64,000 nt of DNA, taken from NCBI RefSeq assembly GCF_017815515.1, contig NZ_CP072611.1:1922001-1986000 (forward strand). The letters are read 5' to 3'. This stretch comes from Aureimonas populi. GTDB lineage: Bacteria; Pseudomonadota; Alphaproteobacteria; Rhizobiales; Rhizobiaceae. Both the position numbers and the translations under genes were made by a program. The notes under the pieces were generated by a model. It was not told the DNA's origin. It saw only the letters and a program-made list of their open reading frames with translations, and searched no databases. This document shows, piece after piece, positions 27,344 to 37,739 of the stretch (its first letter is position 1; each line of letters opens with the position of its first letter).

Positions 27344-29232
27344 CGCCGGCCCGCCACGCGCCGCGCGGGCGCGGCCCCCTCGTCCTCGAACAGGGCGGCG
27401 AGCTGCTCGGTCAGCGCCCCCGCCAGCTCCTCCGCGTCGATCAGCGTCACGGCGCGGCGGTAGTAGCGCGTCACGTCGTGGCCGATGCCCACGGCGATCA
27501 GTTCCACGGGCGAGCGGGTCTCGATCTCCTCGATCACCGCGCGCAGATGCCGTTCCAGATAATTGCCGGGATTCACCGAAAGCGTCGAATCGTCCACCGG
27601 CGCGCCGTCCGAGATCATCATCAAAATCTTGCGCTGCTCGGAGCGGGCCAGCAGCCGGTTGTGCGCCCACAGCAGCGCCTCGCCGTCGATATTCTCCTTC
27701 AGGAGGCCCTCGCGCATCATCAGGCCGAGATTGCGCCGCGCGCGGCGCCATGGCGCGTCCGCGCTCTTGTAGATGATATGGCGCACGTCGTTGAGCCGGC
27801 CGGGGCGCTGCGGCTTGCCGGCCTTCAGCCAGGCCTCGCGCGACTGGCCGCCCTTCCAGGCGCGCGTGGTGAAGCCGAGCACCTCCACCTTCACGCCGCA
27901 GCGCTCCAGCGTGCGCGCCAGGATATCGGCGCAGGTGGCCGCCACCGTGATGGGCCGCCCGCGCATGGAGCCGGAATTGTCGATCAGAAGGGTGACGACC
28001 GTGTCGCGGAAGGCCGTGTCGCGCTCCATCTTGAAGGAGAGCGGCTGCATGGGGTCGATCACGAGGCGCGTCAGGCGCGCCGTGTCGAGATAGCCCTCCT
28101 CCAGGTCGAAGTCCCAGGAGCGGTTCTGCTGGGCCATGAGCCGGCGCTGGAGGCGGTTGGCAAGCCGCCCGACGACACCCTGGAGCGAGGTGAGCTGCTT
28201 GTCGAGGAAGGCGCGCAGCCGGTCCAGCTCGGCCTCGTCGCACAGATCCTCGGCGCCCACCGTCTCGTCGAAGGCACGGCTGAAGATCGCATAGTCCGGA
28301 TCGACCATCGGCGAGGGCGAAGCCTGGCCGGCGCGGCGCGATTCGGCCGGGTTCTGCGAATCGGGACTGTCGTCCTCGCTCTCCTCCTCGGCCGTGGCCT
28401 CGGAGGTCTCGGCCTCGGCGCTCTCCTCGCTGTCGCCCTCGCTTTCGGATTCGGCCGCCTCGGCCTCGTCCTCGCCGGCTTCCTTCTCCGCGCCGCCCTC
28501 CTCGTTGTCGCGGTTCTGGCGGTCGCCGGCCTCCTCGTCCTCGGCCTCCTCGTCCTGGTTCTCCTGCGCCAGCTCCTCGGCCATGTCCATGGAGGTCAGG
28601 AGGTCGCGCACGGCGCGGGCGAAGGCGCGCTGGTCCTCCAGCTCGCCGGTCAGCCGGTCCAGCCGGTCGCCGGCCTTCTCCTCGATCCAGTCGCGCCAGA
28701 CCTCCACGAGGGCGCGGGCGCTGGGGGGCACGGCGCGCCCGGTCAGCTTCTCGCGCACCATCAGCGCCACCGCGTCCTCCAGCGGCGCCTCGGCCTTGTC
28801 CGTCACGTCCGAAAGGTCGGAGCGCAGATATTTGTCCTCCAGCATGGAGGCCAGATTGTCGCCCACGCCCGTCATGGCATTGGCGCCGATGGCCTCGCAG
28901 CGCGCCTGCTCCACCGCGTCGAAGATGGCGCGGGCCCCGCGCCCCTCGGGCGAGAGCGTGGCGTGGATGCGCGAATCGTGGCGCGCCCGGCGCAGCGCCA
29001 TCGCGTCGCCCAGGCCGCGCGTGACGGCGACGTCGTTCTTCGTGGCGCGCTTGGGCAGTTCGGGCAGGCGGGCGCGCTGGCCCGCCAGGCCGGGGCGCTC
29101 GTTGGCGAAGACGACTTCCAGCTCGCTTTCGCCGGCGATGGCGCGCATGCAGGCGGCGAGGGAGCGGCGGAAGGGTTCGCGCTCCTGCGCCCTGGCCTTC
29201 GCGGCCTTGGAATTATCGCCCACCCGCGCCAT
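27340..29232 (-). CDS. cobT: Cobaltochelatase subunit CobT
   Basis: With CobS and CobN it inserts cobalt into hydrogenobyrinic acid a,c-diamide in the aerobic cobalamin pathway, using ATP. The 630-residue protein has an N-terminal region beginning [17 protein letters not shown], then a long acidic linker (about 215-310, rich in Glu and Asp) and a C-terminal vWA domain. Its MIDAS motif is [10 protein letters not shown] near residue 415, with [14 protein letters not shown] further on. The gene is 6 bases downstream of cobS, and its stop overlaps the phytase-like gene. No cobN is in the window. Confidence 0.95.
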   Translation of the reverse strand: MARVGDNSKAAKARAQEREPFRRSLAACMRAIAGESELEVVFANERPGLAGQRARLPELPKRATKNDVAVTRGLGDAMALRRARHDSRIHATLSPEGRGARAIFDAVEQARCEAIGANAMTGVGDNLASMLEDKYLRSDLSDVTDKAEAPLEDAVALMVREKLTGRAVPPSARALVEVWRDWIEEKAGDRLDRLTGELEDQRAFARAVRDLLTSMDMAEELAQENQDEEAEDEEAGDRQNRDNEEGGAEKEAGEDEAEAAESESEGDSEESAEAETSEATAEEESEDDSPDSQNPAESRRAGQASPSPMVDPDYAIFSRAFDETVGAEDLCDEAELDRLRAFLDKQLTSLQGVVGRLANRLQRRLMAQQNRSWDFDLEEGYLDTARLTRLVIDPMQPLSFKMERDTAFRDTVVTLLIDNSGSMRGRPITVAATCADILARTLERCGVKVEVLGFTTRAWKGGQSREAWLKAGKPQRPGRLNDVRHIIYKSADAPWRRARRNLGLMMREGLLKENIDGEALLWAHNRLLARSEQRKILMMISDGAPVDDSTLSVNPGNYLERHLRAVIEEIETRSPVELIAVGIGHDVTRYYRRAVTLIDAEELAGALTEQLAALFEDEGAAPARRVAGRR

Positions 29233-29238
29233 GGCAGC

Positions 29239-30228
29239 CTAGTCCAGCACCATGTTGGCCGAGGATTCGGGCAGCTCCTCGCCGAAGGCGCGCTGGTAGA
29301 ATTCGGCCACGAGGCCGCGCTCCAGATCGTCGCACTTGTTGAGGAAGGTGAGCCGGAAGGCGAAGCCCACATCGCCGAAGATCTCGGCGTTCTCGGCCCA
29401 GGTGATGACCGTTCTGGGGCTCATCACCGTGGAGAGGTCGCCGTTCACGAAGGCTGCGCGCGTCAGATCCGCCACCCGCACCATCTTGGAGACCGTCTGG
29501 CGCCCCTCCTTGGTGTCGAAATGCTTGGCCTTGGCCAGGACGATCCCGACCTCGTTGTCGTGCGGCAGGTAGTTGAGCACGGTGACGATGGACCAGCGGT
29601 CCATCTGCGCCTGGTTGATCTGCTGCGTGCCGTGATAGAGCCCGGTCGTATCGCCGAGGCCCACCGTGTTGGCCGTGGCGAAGAGGCGGAAGGCCGGGTG
29701 CGGGCGGATCACGCGGCTCTGGTCCAAAAGCGTCAGGCGGCCGGAGGATTCCAGCACGCGCTGGATGACGAACATCACGTCCGGCCGGCCCGCATCGTAC
29801 TCGTCGAAGACGAGGGCGACGTTGTTCTGGTAGGCCCAGGGCAGGATGCCGTCGCGGAATTCCGTGACCTGCATCCCCTCGCGCACGGTGATCGCGTCCT
29901 TGCCCACGAGGTCGATGCGGCTGACATGGCTGTCGAGGTTGACGCGCACGCAGGGCCAGTTCAGCCGCGCGGCCACCTGCTCGATATGGGTCGACTTGCC
30001 GGTGCCGTGGAAGCCGGACACCATGACGCGCCGGTTCTTGGCGAAGCCCGCCAGGATCGCCAGCGTGGTCTGCTTGTCGAAGAGATAATCCGGGTCGATC
30101 TCGGGAACATGGGGGTCGGCCACCGAATAGGCCGGAACCTTGAGATCGCTGTCGAAACCGAAGGTTTCGCGGACGGAGACCATGGCGTCGGGCAGGCCCG
30201 CCACTTCCGTTTCCGCTGCACTCATCAC
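29239..30228 (-). CDS. cobS: Cobaltochelatase subunit CobS (AAA+ ATPase)
   Basis: ATPase motor that stacks with CobT and drives cobalt insertion. The 329-residue protein has Walker [19 protein letters not shown] at about 72-89, Walker [21 protein letters not shown] and the AAA+ sensor stretch [21 protein letters not shown]. The C-terminal region has [19 protein letters not shown]. Two adjacent ATGs (30228 and 30225) are possible starts. It lies downstream of a J-domain gene, with about 90 bases between. Confidence 0.95.
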   Translation of the reverse strand: MMSAAETEVAGLPDAMVSVRETFGFDSDLKVPAYSVADPHVPEIDPDYLFDKQTTLAILAGFAKNRRVMVSGFHGTGKSTHIEQVAARLNWPCVRVNLDSHVSRIDLVGKDAITVREGMQVTEFRDGILPWAYQNNVALVFDEYDAGRPDVMFVIQRVLESSGRLTLLDQSRVIRPHPAFRLFATANTVGLGDTTGLYHGTQQINQAQMDRWSIVTVLNYLPHDNEVGIVLAKAKHFDTKEGRQTVSKMVRVADLTRAAFVNGDLSTVMSPRTVITWAENAEIFGDVGFAFRLTFLNKCDDLERGLVAEFYQRAFGEELPESSANMVLD

Positions 30229-30321
30229 ACCTCCAGGGGCCGGCGCGCGGGGCGCGGCCGATGCTTGGGACTGGACTTCATTAGACTTCCGCCCGGCCGA
30301 ACCGGCAAGGCCGGTCGGCGA

Positions 30322-30933
30322 TCAGCAGAAGCCCGACTGCTTCAGCAGCTTGTAGGCCTGGATCACCTCTCGCAAGCGATCTTCCGACCCGCGGTCGCCG
30401 CCATTGGCGTCGGGATGATATTGCTTCACGAGGGCCTTATAGCGCACTCGCACCGTCTCACCAGCGGCATTTTGCGGCAAGCCGAGCGTTTCGAGCGCCT
30501 TGATCTCCAGAGGGCGCGCCTTGCGCGAGGGGGTGGGCGCGCGCGCCGCACCCTCGCCGAAGATGTCGAAATTGCCGCGATTATGCTTGCTCCAGCGCCT
30601 CGGCGGCCCGCTCGGCTTGTCGGCCGGCATCGCGCCGGATGAGTTGGAGCCCATCTTCCAGGTCGGCCGGTGCCCGGTCATCGAGGCCTTGAGATAGGCC
30701 TGGATGTCGGTGTCCGGCAGGCCGGAGAAGTAGTTGTAGCTCTTGTTGTAGAGCCGCACGTGGTCGACGCAGAAATGGTAGTAGCGCCCCTCCTGGTCAC
30801 GGCCGACCGGCGCCTTGTGGGTGCCGGGCAGGTTGCATCCCTCCCATCCGCAGACGGGCGCCTCGGCCTTTTTCGCCGCCTCCCTGTCGGGACGCAGTCG
30901 AATGCCGTCGAAATATTTGCTGTCGAGCTTCAT
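30322..30933 (-). CDS. J-domain (DnaJ-type) co-chaperone
   Basis: A 203-residue protein with a cysteine- and tryptophan-containing N-terminus (VCGWEGCNLPGTHKAP, then FCVDHVRLYNKSYNYF) and a C-terminal J domain (about 140-203). The domain holds ALETLGLPQNAAGETVRVRY and the HPD motif in QYHPDANGGD, so it probably stimulates the ATPase of DnaK-type Hsp70. This form, with the J domain at the end, is common in Rhizobiales next to cobS and bolA. The N-terminal domain could bind metal or a client. The ATG at 30933 fits MKLDSKYFDGIRLRPD. Confidence 0.9.
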   Translation of the reverse strand: MKLDSKYFDGIRLRPDREAAKKAEAPVCGWEGCNLPGTHKAPVGRDQEGRYYHFCVDHVRLYNKSYNYFSGLPDTDIQAYLKASMTGHRPTWKMGSNSSGAMPADKPSGPPRRWSKHNRGNFDIFGEGAARAPTPSRKARPLEIKALETLGLPQNAAGETVRVRYKALVKQYHPDANGGDRGSEDRLREVIQAYKLLKQSGFC

Positions 30934-31062
30934 CACGGCACCGATTATGGGGCTCGCCCCGAACCCGAACAAGAATTGACAGATGCGAATTGCTCGCCGA
31001 TGACCGGTCGCGGGAATGCTTCGCAAGGGGCACCTTGTCGAGCAGCCGAAGGAGCCGATTTC

Positions 31063-31362
31063 ATGTCCATCGAAGCCGCGATCCGCCAAAAGCTCGAAGC
31101 GGCCTTCGCGCCCGAGGCGCTGGAGGTCCTCAACGAGAGCCATCTGCACGCCGGCCACCACCACGATACGAGCCACCATGCGCCGTTCGACGGCAGCGGC
31201 GAGACGCATTTCAGGGTGAAGCTGGTTTCCCCGGCCTTCTCCGGCCGCAGCCGGGTGGAGCGCCACCGCGCCGTCAACGCCGCGCTCGAGGCGGAGCTGA
31301 AGGGCGGCGTCCACGCGCTCGCCATCGAGGCGCGCGCCCCCGGCGAGCCCGCCCGGCGGTGA
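31063..31362 (+). CDS. BolA-family protein with His-rich insertion
   Basis: A 99-residue BolA domain protein. Members work with monothiol glutaredoxins in iron-sulfur and iron-sensing tasks. The core FRVKLVSPAFSGRSRVERHR and AVNAALEAELKGGVHALAIE match. A short insert near residue 26 reads HLHAGHHHDTSHH and has seven His residues, which could strengthen metal binding. The stop overlaps a GTG start of the DUF1275 gene (GTGA). A class I or II label would need comparison with other paralogues. It diverges from the J-domain gene. Confidence 0.9.
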   Translation: MSIEAAIRQKLEAAFAPEALEVLNESHLHAGHHHDTSHHAPFDGSGETHFRVKLVSPAFSGRSRVERHRAVNAALEAELKGGVHALAIEARAPGEPARR

Positions 31363-32060
31363 ATCCCAGGGCGCGCCGCCATCGGCGCCTGAGGCGGACC
31401 CGCTTCGGCCTCGGGCTCGCGCTGACGCTCTCGCTTGCCTTCGCGGCGGGCATGACGGACGCGATCGGCCTCATCCTCGTCGGGCGCTACGTCTCCTTCA
31501 TGAGCGGCAACACCACGCAGCTCGGCGTCTCGCTGGTGGAGGGCGACGGGGGCTCGGGCCTGTTCCTCGCCGCGATCCTGGCTTGTTTCGTAGCCGGCAA
31601 CGCTCTCGGCGAGATCGTCATGCGCGCGGCGAACCGCCGTCATTCGGTCCTCCTCACCTGCATCGCCCTCCTGGTCGCCATGCCCGTCTTCCTCGGCGTC
31701 ATGCCCTGGGCGATCCTGCCGGCGGTGGTGGGCATGGGCATGCTTAATGCGGGGGTGGAGCAGATCGACGGCCACGCCTTCGGCATCACCTTCGTCACCG
31801 GCGCCCTGTCACGCTTCGGGCGCGGCCTCGGCCGCCGCCTGATGGGCGACAGGAACGGCGCGTGGCGCTACCAGCTCGTGCCGTGGCTGGGCATGTTCGC
31901 GGGGGCGCTGGCGGGGGCGTTCTCCCATGCGGCGCTGGGCCAGAACGCGCTTCTCGCCTCGGCCGGGGCATGCATCCTCCTGGCGCTGGTCAGCCACGCC
32001 ATCCCCGCCACGTGGCGCCGGGGCTACGTCTCGCCGGCCCGCCCGGCGCGGCGCGGTTGA
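31359..32060 (+). CDS. DUF1275 (YoaK) family membrane protein
   Basis: A 233-residue membrane protein with about six segments. It begins with a GTG that overlaps the BolA stop. The family motif FAAGMTDAIGLILVGRYVSFMSGNTTQLG occurs near residue 30 (first 20 residues shown as separate parts: GMTDAIGLILVGRYVSFMSG then NTTQLG). A basic tail follows. DUF1275 proteins are probable transporters of unknown cargo. Translational coupling to BolA is suggested only by the overlap, not by known function. Confidence 0.85.
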   Translation: MNPRARRHRRLRRTRFGLGLALTLSLAFAAGMTDAIGLILVGRYVSFMSGNTTQLGVSLVEGDGGSGLFLAAILACFVAGNALGEIVMRAANRRHSVLLTCIALLVAMPVFLGVMPWAILPAVVGMGMLNAGVEQIDGHAFGITFVTGALSRFGRGLGRRLMGDRNGAWRYQLVPWLGMFAGALAGAFSHAALGQNALLASAGACILLALVSHAIPATWRRGYVSPARPARRG

Positions 32061-32269
32061 GGGCAGGCGGCATCCGGTCGAGCGGGTGCACGCGGTTGCC
32101 GCGGCGCGGGTGCAGCCGCGCGGGTTCGGTCGCCCTCACCACGAGTCGCGTCGAAGGGCAAGGCGGGGAACAGCGTGCCGCCCGTTCCTCGCCGCTCGAC
32201 GGCCTCAAGGGGGGAGCATACCGGCAACGGGGCCGCAGGCCGACGCGACGCCCATAGGCCGGACGAAGC

Positions 32270-33394
32270 CTATCGAGCGTCGATCTCGTCCTTCAGGAAG
32301 GCCTCGACCTTCGCCGGGTCCACGTCGTCGCTGACGAAGCTTTGCCCGATGCCCCGTGTCAGGATGAAGGTGAGGCGTCCGCGCTTCACCTTCTTGTCCT
32401 GCGCGATCTTGCCCATCAGCGCCTCGCAGGTGAAGCCCGCGCCGGGGATCTGGCCGATGCGCGTGGGAAGCCCCGCCGCCTCCAGATGCGCCGCCGCCCG
32501 CGCCGCGTCCTCGGGCGGGCACAGGCCGAGCCGTGCCGAGAAGCGGTGCGCCAGCGCCATGCCGATGGCCACGCCCTCGCCATGCACCAGCCGGGCGGGG
32601 TCGTAGGCGACGCCCGCTTCCAGCGCGTGGCCGAAGGTGTGGCCGAGATTGAGGAGGGCGCGCCGGCCGTCCTCGCGCTCGTCTTCCTCCACCACCACGG
32701 CCTTGGCGCGGCAGCACTGCGCCACCGCCTCGGCCCGTTGCGCGCCGCCGGCGAAGATCGCCGGGCGGTTCTCCTCCAGCCAGGCGAAGAAGTCCGGCCG
32801 GTCGATCAGCCCGTACTTGACCATCTCGGCATAGCCGGCCGCGAACTCACGCGGCGCCAGGGTGTCGAGCACGCTCGTGTCGGCGATGACGAGGTCGGGC
32901 TGGTGGAAGACGCCGACAAGGTTCTTGCCGCGCGGCGAGTTGATGCCCGTTTTGCCGCCCACCGAGGAATCGACCTGCGCCAGCAGCGTGGTGGGCACCT
33001 GCACGAATCGCATCCCGCGCTTCACGATGCCTGCGGCAAAGCCTGCCAGGTCTCCGATCACCCCGCCGCCGAGCGCGATCACCGCGTCGCCGCGCTCCAG
33101 CCGCAGCTCCAGCAGCCGGTCGACCAGCGCCACGAGCTGCTCGAAGCTCTTGGTCCGCTCGCCCGCCGGCAGGACGATGGGCGTGGCCTCCAGCCCGGCC
33201 GCCCCGAGCGAGGCCAGGAGCGCGGGAAGATGGAGCCCGGCCACCGTCTCGTCGGTGACGATCGCGGCGCGCGCGCCGGGCAGGCGGCGGGCGATTTCCC
33301 GCCCCGCCCCGGCGATCAGGCCGGGGCCGACGAGAATGTCGTAGGACCGGCTTCCGAGCGCGATCCGCACCGTGCGCGGGCTCTCATGCTCCAT
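32270..33394 (-). CDS. aroB: 3-dehydroquinate synthase
   Basis: Second step of the shikimate pathway: DAHP to 3-dehydroquinate, using NAD+ and Zn2+. The 374-residue protein has the NAD motif [14 protein letters not shown] (about 102-115), the metal-binding block [18 protein letters not shown] and [12 protein letters not shown], then [12 protein letters not shown] with the Zn His residues. It lies downstream of aroK, overlapping it by 11 bases, so the pair are cotranscribed. Its start ATG is within the aroK end. Confidence 0.96.
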   Translation of the reverse strand: MEHESPRTVRIALGSRSYDILVGPGLIAGAGREIARRLPGARAAIVTDETVAGLHLPALLASLGAAGLEATPIVLPAGERTKSFEQLVALVDRLLELRLERGDAVIALGGGVIGDLAGFAAGIVKRGMRFVQVPTTLLAQVDSSVGGKTGINSPRGKNLVGVFHQPDLVIADTSVLDTLAPREFAAGYAEMVKYGLIDRPDFFAWLEENRPAIFAGGAQRAEAVAQCCRAKAVVVEEDEREDGRRALLNLGHTFGHALEAGVAYDPARLVHGEGVAIGMALAHRFSARLGLCPPEDAARAAAHLEAAGLPTRIGQIPGAGFTCEALMGKIAQDKKVKRGRLTFILTRGIGQSFVSDDVDPAKVEAFLKDEIDAR

Positions 33395-33983
33395 CGGTCC
33401 GGCTCCCTTGTCCCATCGCCGCCAGTTGCTCGACGATCTCCTGCGCGATGACCTCGCGCTTCACGTTGCGCGACTGGACCGTGAGATCGGCCAGGCCGTA
33501 GATCGGGTAGCGCTTGTCCATCAGGTCGCGCATCACCGCGCGGGGGTCGTGCGTCTTCAGGAGCGGGCGCCCGGTGCGGCGGCTCACGCGTTCCATCAGG
33601 AGGTCGAGATCGGCCTTCAGCCACACCGAGACGGCCCGCTCGCGCAGCCTCTCGCGCGTTTCCTCCCGCATATAGGCACCGCCGCCGGTCGAGATGACGG
33701 CCTGCCCCTCCTCGGCCAGGCGCGAGATGACGCGCGCCTCCAGCGCCCGGAACTCCGGCTCGCCATAGGCAGCGAAAAGCTCCGGCACGCTCATGCGCGA
33801 GGCCGCCTCGATCTCGTGGTCGCTGTCGTGGAAGGGCAGGGCGAGGACCTGCGCCAGCCGGCGCCCGACCGTGGTCTTGCCCGCGCCCATCAGCCCGACG
33901 AGCGCGACGGAGCGGCCGGCGAGCTGCGCGAGAGCCGCCGCAACCGTGTCTTGCGGCGCGTTTGTGGGGGCCGTGGCGGACAA
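33384..33983 (-). CDS. aroK: Shikimate kinase
   Basis: ATP-dependent phosphorylation of shikimate to shikimate-3-phosphate. The 199-residue protein has Walker [12 protein letters not shown] at about 28-38, then [19 protein letters not shown], where the Asp and Arg-linked motif binds shikimate. RTGRPLL and [10 protein letters not shown] follow. The start is uncertain. A TTG at 33983 with GAAGG nine bases upstream agrees with the usual length; the open frame extends to 34178 but is not family-like. It overlaps aroB and diverges from a small membrane protein gene. Confidence 0.93.
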   Translation of the reverse strand: MSATAPTNAPQDTVAAALAQLAGRSVALVGLMGAGKTTVGRRLAQVLALPFHDSDHEIEAASRMSVPELFAAYGEPEFRALEARVISRLAEEGQAVISTGGGAYMREETRERLRERAVSVWLKADLDLLMERVSRRTGRPLLKTHDPRAVMRDLMDKRYPIYGLADLTVQSRNVKREVIAQEIVEQLAAMGQGSRTDGA

Positions 33984-34168
33984 GGAAAAGCCTTCAAGCC
34001 GAAAGGATGTGCCGGGGAAACAATAAACCGGCCGCCACGTCAACCCGGCGGCCGGCCGCGCGCCTCTGCGGGCCGTTCCATCTTCCATCGCCGGTTGCGC
34101 TTGTCGCCGTCCCCCGCCTGCGTTTAAGAGGTGCGGAAGGGACGCCCGCAGCATCAAGAAGGCATTGG

Positions 34169-34348
34169 ATGCCCACACTCGTTCGTCTCCTGACGGTTCT
34201 CGCCATCCTCGGCGCGCTCGTCTTCGCCGTCATGGCCGCGCTCGTCGCCTTCGTCGAGCCGCGGCGCGGCGAGATCAGCTTCGAGGTTCCGGTGGAGGCG
34301 CTGCAGGAGCCCGCGCCGGTGCGCCGGATGCCCGAGCGCGCGCCGTGA
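34169..34348 (+). CDS. Small membrane protein of unknown function
   Basis: A 59-residue protein with a single hydrophobic segment ([20 protein letters not shown]), then a short charged tail ([20 protein letters not shown]). It is not recognised. It ends in a TGA that overlaps the GTG start of xerD (GTGA), so it is probably coupled. Such a small gene ahead of xerD occurs in other Rhizobiales. Its presence explains the short gap between aroK and xerD. Confidence 0.65.
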   Translation: MPTLVRLLTVLAILGALVFAVMAALVAFVEPRRGEISFEVPVEALQEPAPVRRMPERAP

Positions 34349-35277
34349 GCCGGCAGGTCGAGCTTTTCCTGGAGATGATGTCGGCCGAGCGGGGCGCCTC
34401 GCTCAACACGCTGGCGGCCTACAGGCGCGATCTGGACGACGCGGCCGGCTTCATGGCGGCGGCGGGCGAAAGCCTCGCCGGCGCCTCCACCGCCACGGTG
34501 CGCGCCTATCTCGCAGACCTGGAGCGGCGCGGCTTCGCCCCCTCCAGCCTGCGCCGGCGCATGTCGGCGCTGCGCCAGTTCTTCAAGTTCCTCTATGCCG
34601 AGGGCCATCGCGGCGACGATCCGACGACGCCGGTGGAAAGCGCGCGCAAGAGCCGCGCCCTGCCCAGGATCATGAGCGAGGAGGAGGCGGGGCGCCTTCT
34701 CGACCGCGCCGAGGCGGAGGCCGCCGATCCCGCCCTGTCGCCCGGCGCGCTGGCCAGGGCGCGCCGCCTCCATGCGCTGGTCGAGCTTCTCTACGCCACG
34801 GGCCTGCGCGTTTCCGAGCTCGTCTCGCTGCCGCGCTCGGTCCTGCGGGCCAGGGCGCGCGCCATCGTGGTGCGCGGCAAGGGCGGCAAGGAGCGCATGG
34901 TGCCGATCGGCGAGCGGGCGCGCGACGCGCTCCTCGCCTTCGCCGAGGCGGCGCGGGCCGCCGGCAGCGCTCCGGGCGAGGCGTGGCTGTTCCCGGCCCT
35001 GTCGGAAAGCGGCCACCTGACCCGCCAGGCCTTCGCCCGCGACCTGAAGGGCCTTGCCGCGCGGGCGGGGCTCTCGCCCGGCAAGATCTCCCCGCACGTG
35101 CTGCGCCACGCCTTCGCCAGCCATCTCCTGCAGAACGGCGCGGACCTGCGCGCGGTGCAGGAACTGCTGGGCCACGCCGACATCTCCACCACGCAGATCT
35201 ACACGCATGTGCTGGAAGAGCGGCTCGTTCGGCTCGTCACGGACCACCATCCCCTGTCGGAGCTTTCGCGCGACTGA
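34345..35277 (+). CDS. xerD: Tyrosine recombinase XerD
   Basis: Site-specific recombinase that resolves chromosome dimers at dif with XerC and FtsK. The 310-residue protein has the SAM-like N-terminal core-binding domain (about 1-90) and the catalytic C-terminal domain. Active residues are the Arg in ATGLRVSEL (about 153), Lys in GKGGKER, His and Arg in HVLRH (about 252), His in GHADIST and Tyr286 in QIYTHV. GTG start at 34345 overlaps the upstream stop. XerC is not in the window. The annotation as XerD rather than XerC rests on overall similarity and position. Confidence 0.9.
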   Translation: MSRQVELFLEMMSAERGASLNTLAAYRRDLDDAAGFMAAAGESLAGASTATVRAYLADLERRGFAPSSLRRRMSALRQFFKFLYAEGHRGDDPTTPVESARKSRALPRIMSEEEAGRLLDRAEAEAADPALSPGALARARRLHALVELLYATGLRVSELVSLPRSVLRARARAIVVRGKGGKERMVPIGERARDALLAFAEAARAAGSAPGEAWLFPALSESGHLTRQAFARDLKGLAARAGLSPGKISPHVLRHAFASHLLQNGADLRAVQELLGHADISTTQIYTHVLEERLVRLVTDHHPLSELSRD

Positions 35278-35287
35278 GCGCGCTTCC

Positions 35288-35316
35288 TTGACATCGCGAG
35301 GCGGGATGGCCAGTTT
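35288..35316 (+). promoter_or_regulatory. Possible accA promoter
   Basis: A perfect -35 TTGACA (35288-35293) with a 17-base spacer to CAGTTT, a weak -10. It lies 92 bases before accA. Confidence 0.35.
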
Positions 35317-35379
35317 GCGCGCCACATCGACGGGCGGGGCCGAACACTCGCCGAAAGGACGGCGACAGGCCGCTGACGG

Positions 35380-36339
35380 ATGCATAATTATCTCGACTTC
35401 GAAAAGCCGGTCGCGGACCTGGACAGCCAGATCCTGGAACTGAAGAAGATCGGCGGCGACAAGGACAGCCTCGATGTGTCCGAGGACATCACGCGGCTGG
35501 AGAAGCGCTCGCACGACGCGCTGGTCGATCTCTACAAGAAGCTGAACCCCTGGCAGAAGACGCAGGTGGCGCGCCATCCGGACCGCCCGCATTGCGTGGA
35601 CTATCTGGCCCGGCTCGTCACCGACTTCACCCCGCTGGCGGGCGATCGCTACTTTGCCGAGGATCACGCCGTGATCGCCGGATTCGGGCGCTTCGACGGG
35701 GAGGCGGTGGCGGTGATCGGCCAGGAGAAGGGCGCCGACACGCAGACGCGCCTGAAGCACAATTTCGGCATGGCGCGGCCCGAGGGCTACCGCAAGGCGG
35801 TGCGCATCATGGAGATGGCCGACCGCTTCTCCATCCCCGTCCTGACCCTCGTCGACACGGCCGGCGCCTATCCGGGCATCGGCGCGGAGGAGCGCGGGCA
35901 GGCCGAGGCCATCGCCCGCTCGACGCAGACCTGCCTGTCGCTCAAGGTGCCGCTCGTCTCCCTGGTGATCGGCGAGGGCGGATCGGGCGGGGCCATCGCC
36001 ATCGCCGCCGCCAACCGCGTCCTCATGCTGGAGCACGCGATCTACTCCGTCATCTCGCCCGAGGCCGGCGCGTCCATCCTCTGGCGCGATTCGACGCGGG
36101 CCAAGGACGTGGCGCAGGCGATGAAGATCACCGCGCAGGACCTCAGGAGCTTCGGCATCATCGACGAGATCGTGCAGGAGCCGGTCGGCGGCGCGCACCG
36201 CGACCCGCAGGCGGCGATCGACGCGGCGGGCGAGGCGATCCGCCAGGCGCTGGCCGGCATGGGCGGCATGGGCGGCGAGGAACTGCGGCGTGAACGGCGC
36301 CAGAAATTCCTCGACATGGGACGCACGCTGCACGCGTAG
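35380..36339 (+). CDS. accA: Acetyl-CoA carboxylase carboxyltransferase subunit alpha
   Basis: Carboxyl transfer half-reaction that makes malonyl-CoA for fatty-acid synthesis, with AccD. The 319-residue protein starts NYLDFEKPVADLDSQILEL, the AccA opening, and contains NPWQKTQVARHPDRPH, the TLVDTAGAYPGIGAEERGQA block and GEGGSGGAIAIA (crotonase-like oxyanion loop). SPEAGASILWRDST follows. The length and start are normal. It is 102 bases downstream of xerD with its own possible promoter. The beta subunit is not in the window. Confidence 0.97.
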   Translation: MHNYLDFEKPVADLDSQILELKKIGGDKDSLDVSEDITRLEKRSHDALVDLYKKLNPWQKTQVARHPDRPHCVDYLARLVTDFTPLAGDRYFAEDHAVIAGFGRFDGEAVAVIGQEKGADTQTRLKHNFGMARPEGYRKAVRIMEMADRFSIPVLTLVDTAGAYPGIGAEERGQAEAIARSTQTCLSLKVPLVSLVIGEGGSGGAIAIAAANRVLMLEHAIYSVISPEAGASILWRDSTRAKDVAQAMKITAQDLRSFGIIDEIVQEPVGGAHRDPQAAIDAAGEAIRQALAGMGGMGGEELRRERRQKFLDMGRTLHA

Positions 36340-36625
36340 GAGACGATTTTCCTCCCGCTGCGGCCGTTTGGCCACAGATACGCCCTTCTCTTCCTGCCAT
36401 TCCCCTGCGAGAGTTCGGCGCTGCCCTGACGGGGAAGCGCAGCCGGGAAAGCGAATTTCCGTCGCGTCGTTAACCTCCGCGAAAGGATAGCGGCGCGAAA
36501 AGAGGGGTGGAATGGCGGTTGGCGCGCGAGCGCCGCCCGCCGGACCGGACGATCCGGCCAGGGCCGGCTTCGATGCGTCGCCAGCGGATTGCGGACAGGC
36601 TCCGCGGCCCTTGGTGGAAGAGGGG

Positions 36626-37642
36626 ATGGAATTCATGTCGCTCCAGCGTCTTGCGGCGGCCGCCTGCCTTGCCATCAGCCTTTCCGCGCTCGCCGCCTGC
36701 CAGCCGGGCGACGGCCTGGGCGACCTGATGGGCGCCAACGCGCCCCTGCCGCCCAAGCTGGTGCAGGCGATCAAGGCCAACGACATGGGCGTGAACTCGC
36801 CCATGCTGGTGCGCCTGTTCAAGGAGGAGTCGGAGCTGGAGGTCTGGAAGCAGACCGGCGACGGGTCCTACGCGCTCCTGAAGACCTATCCGATCTGCGC
36901 CTGGTCCGGAAAGCTCGGCCCCAAGCGGGCCGAAGGCGACCGTCAGGCGCCCGAGGGCTTCTACAACATCACCCCGGCGCACCTGAACCCGAACTCGCAG
37001 CACCATCTGGCCGTGAACATCGGCTATCCCAACGCCTACGACCAGGCGAACGGCTTCACCGGCTCGCATCTGATGATCCACGGCTCGTGCAACTCCTCGG
37101 GCTGCTACGCGATGGACAACCACCAGATCGAGGAGATCTACGCGCTCGCCCGCCATGCCTTCCAGGGCGGCCAGCGCAACTTCCAGTTCCAGGCCTACCC
37201 CTTCCGCATGACGCCGCAGAACATGGCGCGCCACTCCAACAACTCCTATGCGCCCTTCTGGCGGATGCTCAAGCAGGGCTATGACCGCTTCGAAGTGACC
37301 AGGCGCCCGGTGGCGGTGGATGTGTGCGAGAAGCGATATGTCTTCGACGCGGCGCTGGGCGACGGGCGCACGCTGACACCCGAGGGCGCCTGCCCGCCCA
37401 TCGAGGAGCCGGCGGCGGTGGCCGCCAAGCGCCTTGCCGACGAGGCCGCCGAAAAGGCCCTGATCGCGCGCATGAACCCGAGCGATTTCGCCACCGTCTC
37501 CACCTTCACCTACCGCACCGGCTCGCCCATCTCGGCCGAGGCCTATGCGCAGGAGCAGAACCGGCGCCCCGGCTACGACCGCCTCGGCAACCGCGTCGAC
37601 GCGCAGACTTCCGCCTTCCGCTCCCTGCTCGCTCCACGCTGA
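36626..37642 (+). CDS. Murein L,D-transpeptidase, YafK-like lipoprotein
   Basis: A 338-residue exported protein. Starts at MEFMSLQRL or the ATG at 36635, followed by a lipobox LSALAAC that anchors it to a membrane. The YkuD-like domain has YPICAWSGKLGPKRAEGD, then HLMIHGSCNSSGCYAM with the His and catalytic Cys. This is the YafK (DpaA-like) branch, some of which release Braun-lipoprotein from peptidoglycan; others cross-link. The C-terminal 150 residues have no clear family. It is the second L,D-transpeptidase of the window, unrelated in sequence to that at 2799. Confidence 0.88.
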   Translation: MEFMSLQRLAAAACLAISLSALAACQPGDGLGDLMGANAPLPPKLVQAIKANDMGVNSPMLVRLFKEESELEVWKQTGDGSYALLKTYPICAWSGKLGPKRAEGDRQAPEGFYNITPAHLNPNSQHHLAVNIGYPNAYDQANGFTGSHLMIHGSCNSSGCYAMDNHQIEEIYALARHAFQGGQRNFQFQAYPFRMTPQNMARHSNNSYAPFWRMLKQGYDRFEVTRRPVAVDVCEKRYVFDAALGDGRTLTPEGACPPIEEPAAVAAKRLADEAAEKALIARMNPSDFATVSTFTYRTGSPISAEAYAQEQNRRPGYDRLGNRVDAQTSAFRSLLAPR

Positions 37643-37739
37643 GGCGCCGCCTTCGATAGCGCGCGAGCGCGTTTCCGCGCCGCTTTCGCGGCCGGATCGG
37701 TGAGGGATGGTGCCGTTCCCAAGAGGAACGGGCGGTGGA

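Noticed and set aside
29232..30321. Cobalamin riboswitch upstream of cobS
   Set aside because: No B12-box-like GCCACTG sequence is seen between the J-domain gene and cobS, and the gap is only about 90 bases.
27478..30642. 1054-codon plus-strand frame across cobT and cobS
   Set aside because: It is antisense to two certain genes and has the low-complexity composition of a shadow frame. No signal, domain or ribosome-binding site supports it.
34345..35277. XerD as an integrase marking a mobile island
   Set aside because: It lies in the conserved aroK-xerD-accA order and shows the Xer pattern; no attachment-site repeats or tRNA target nearby.
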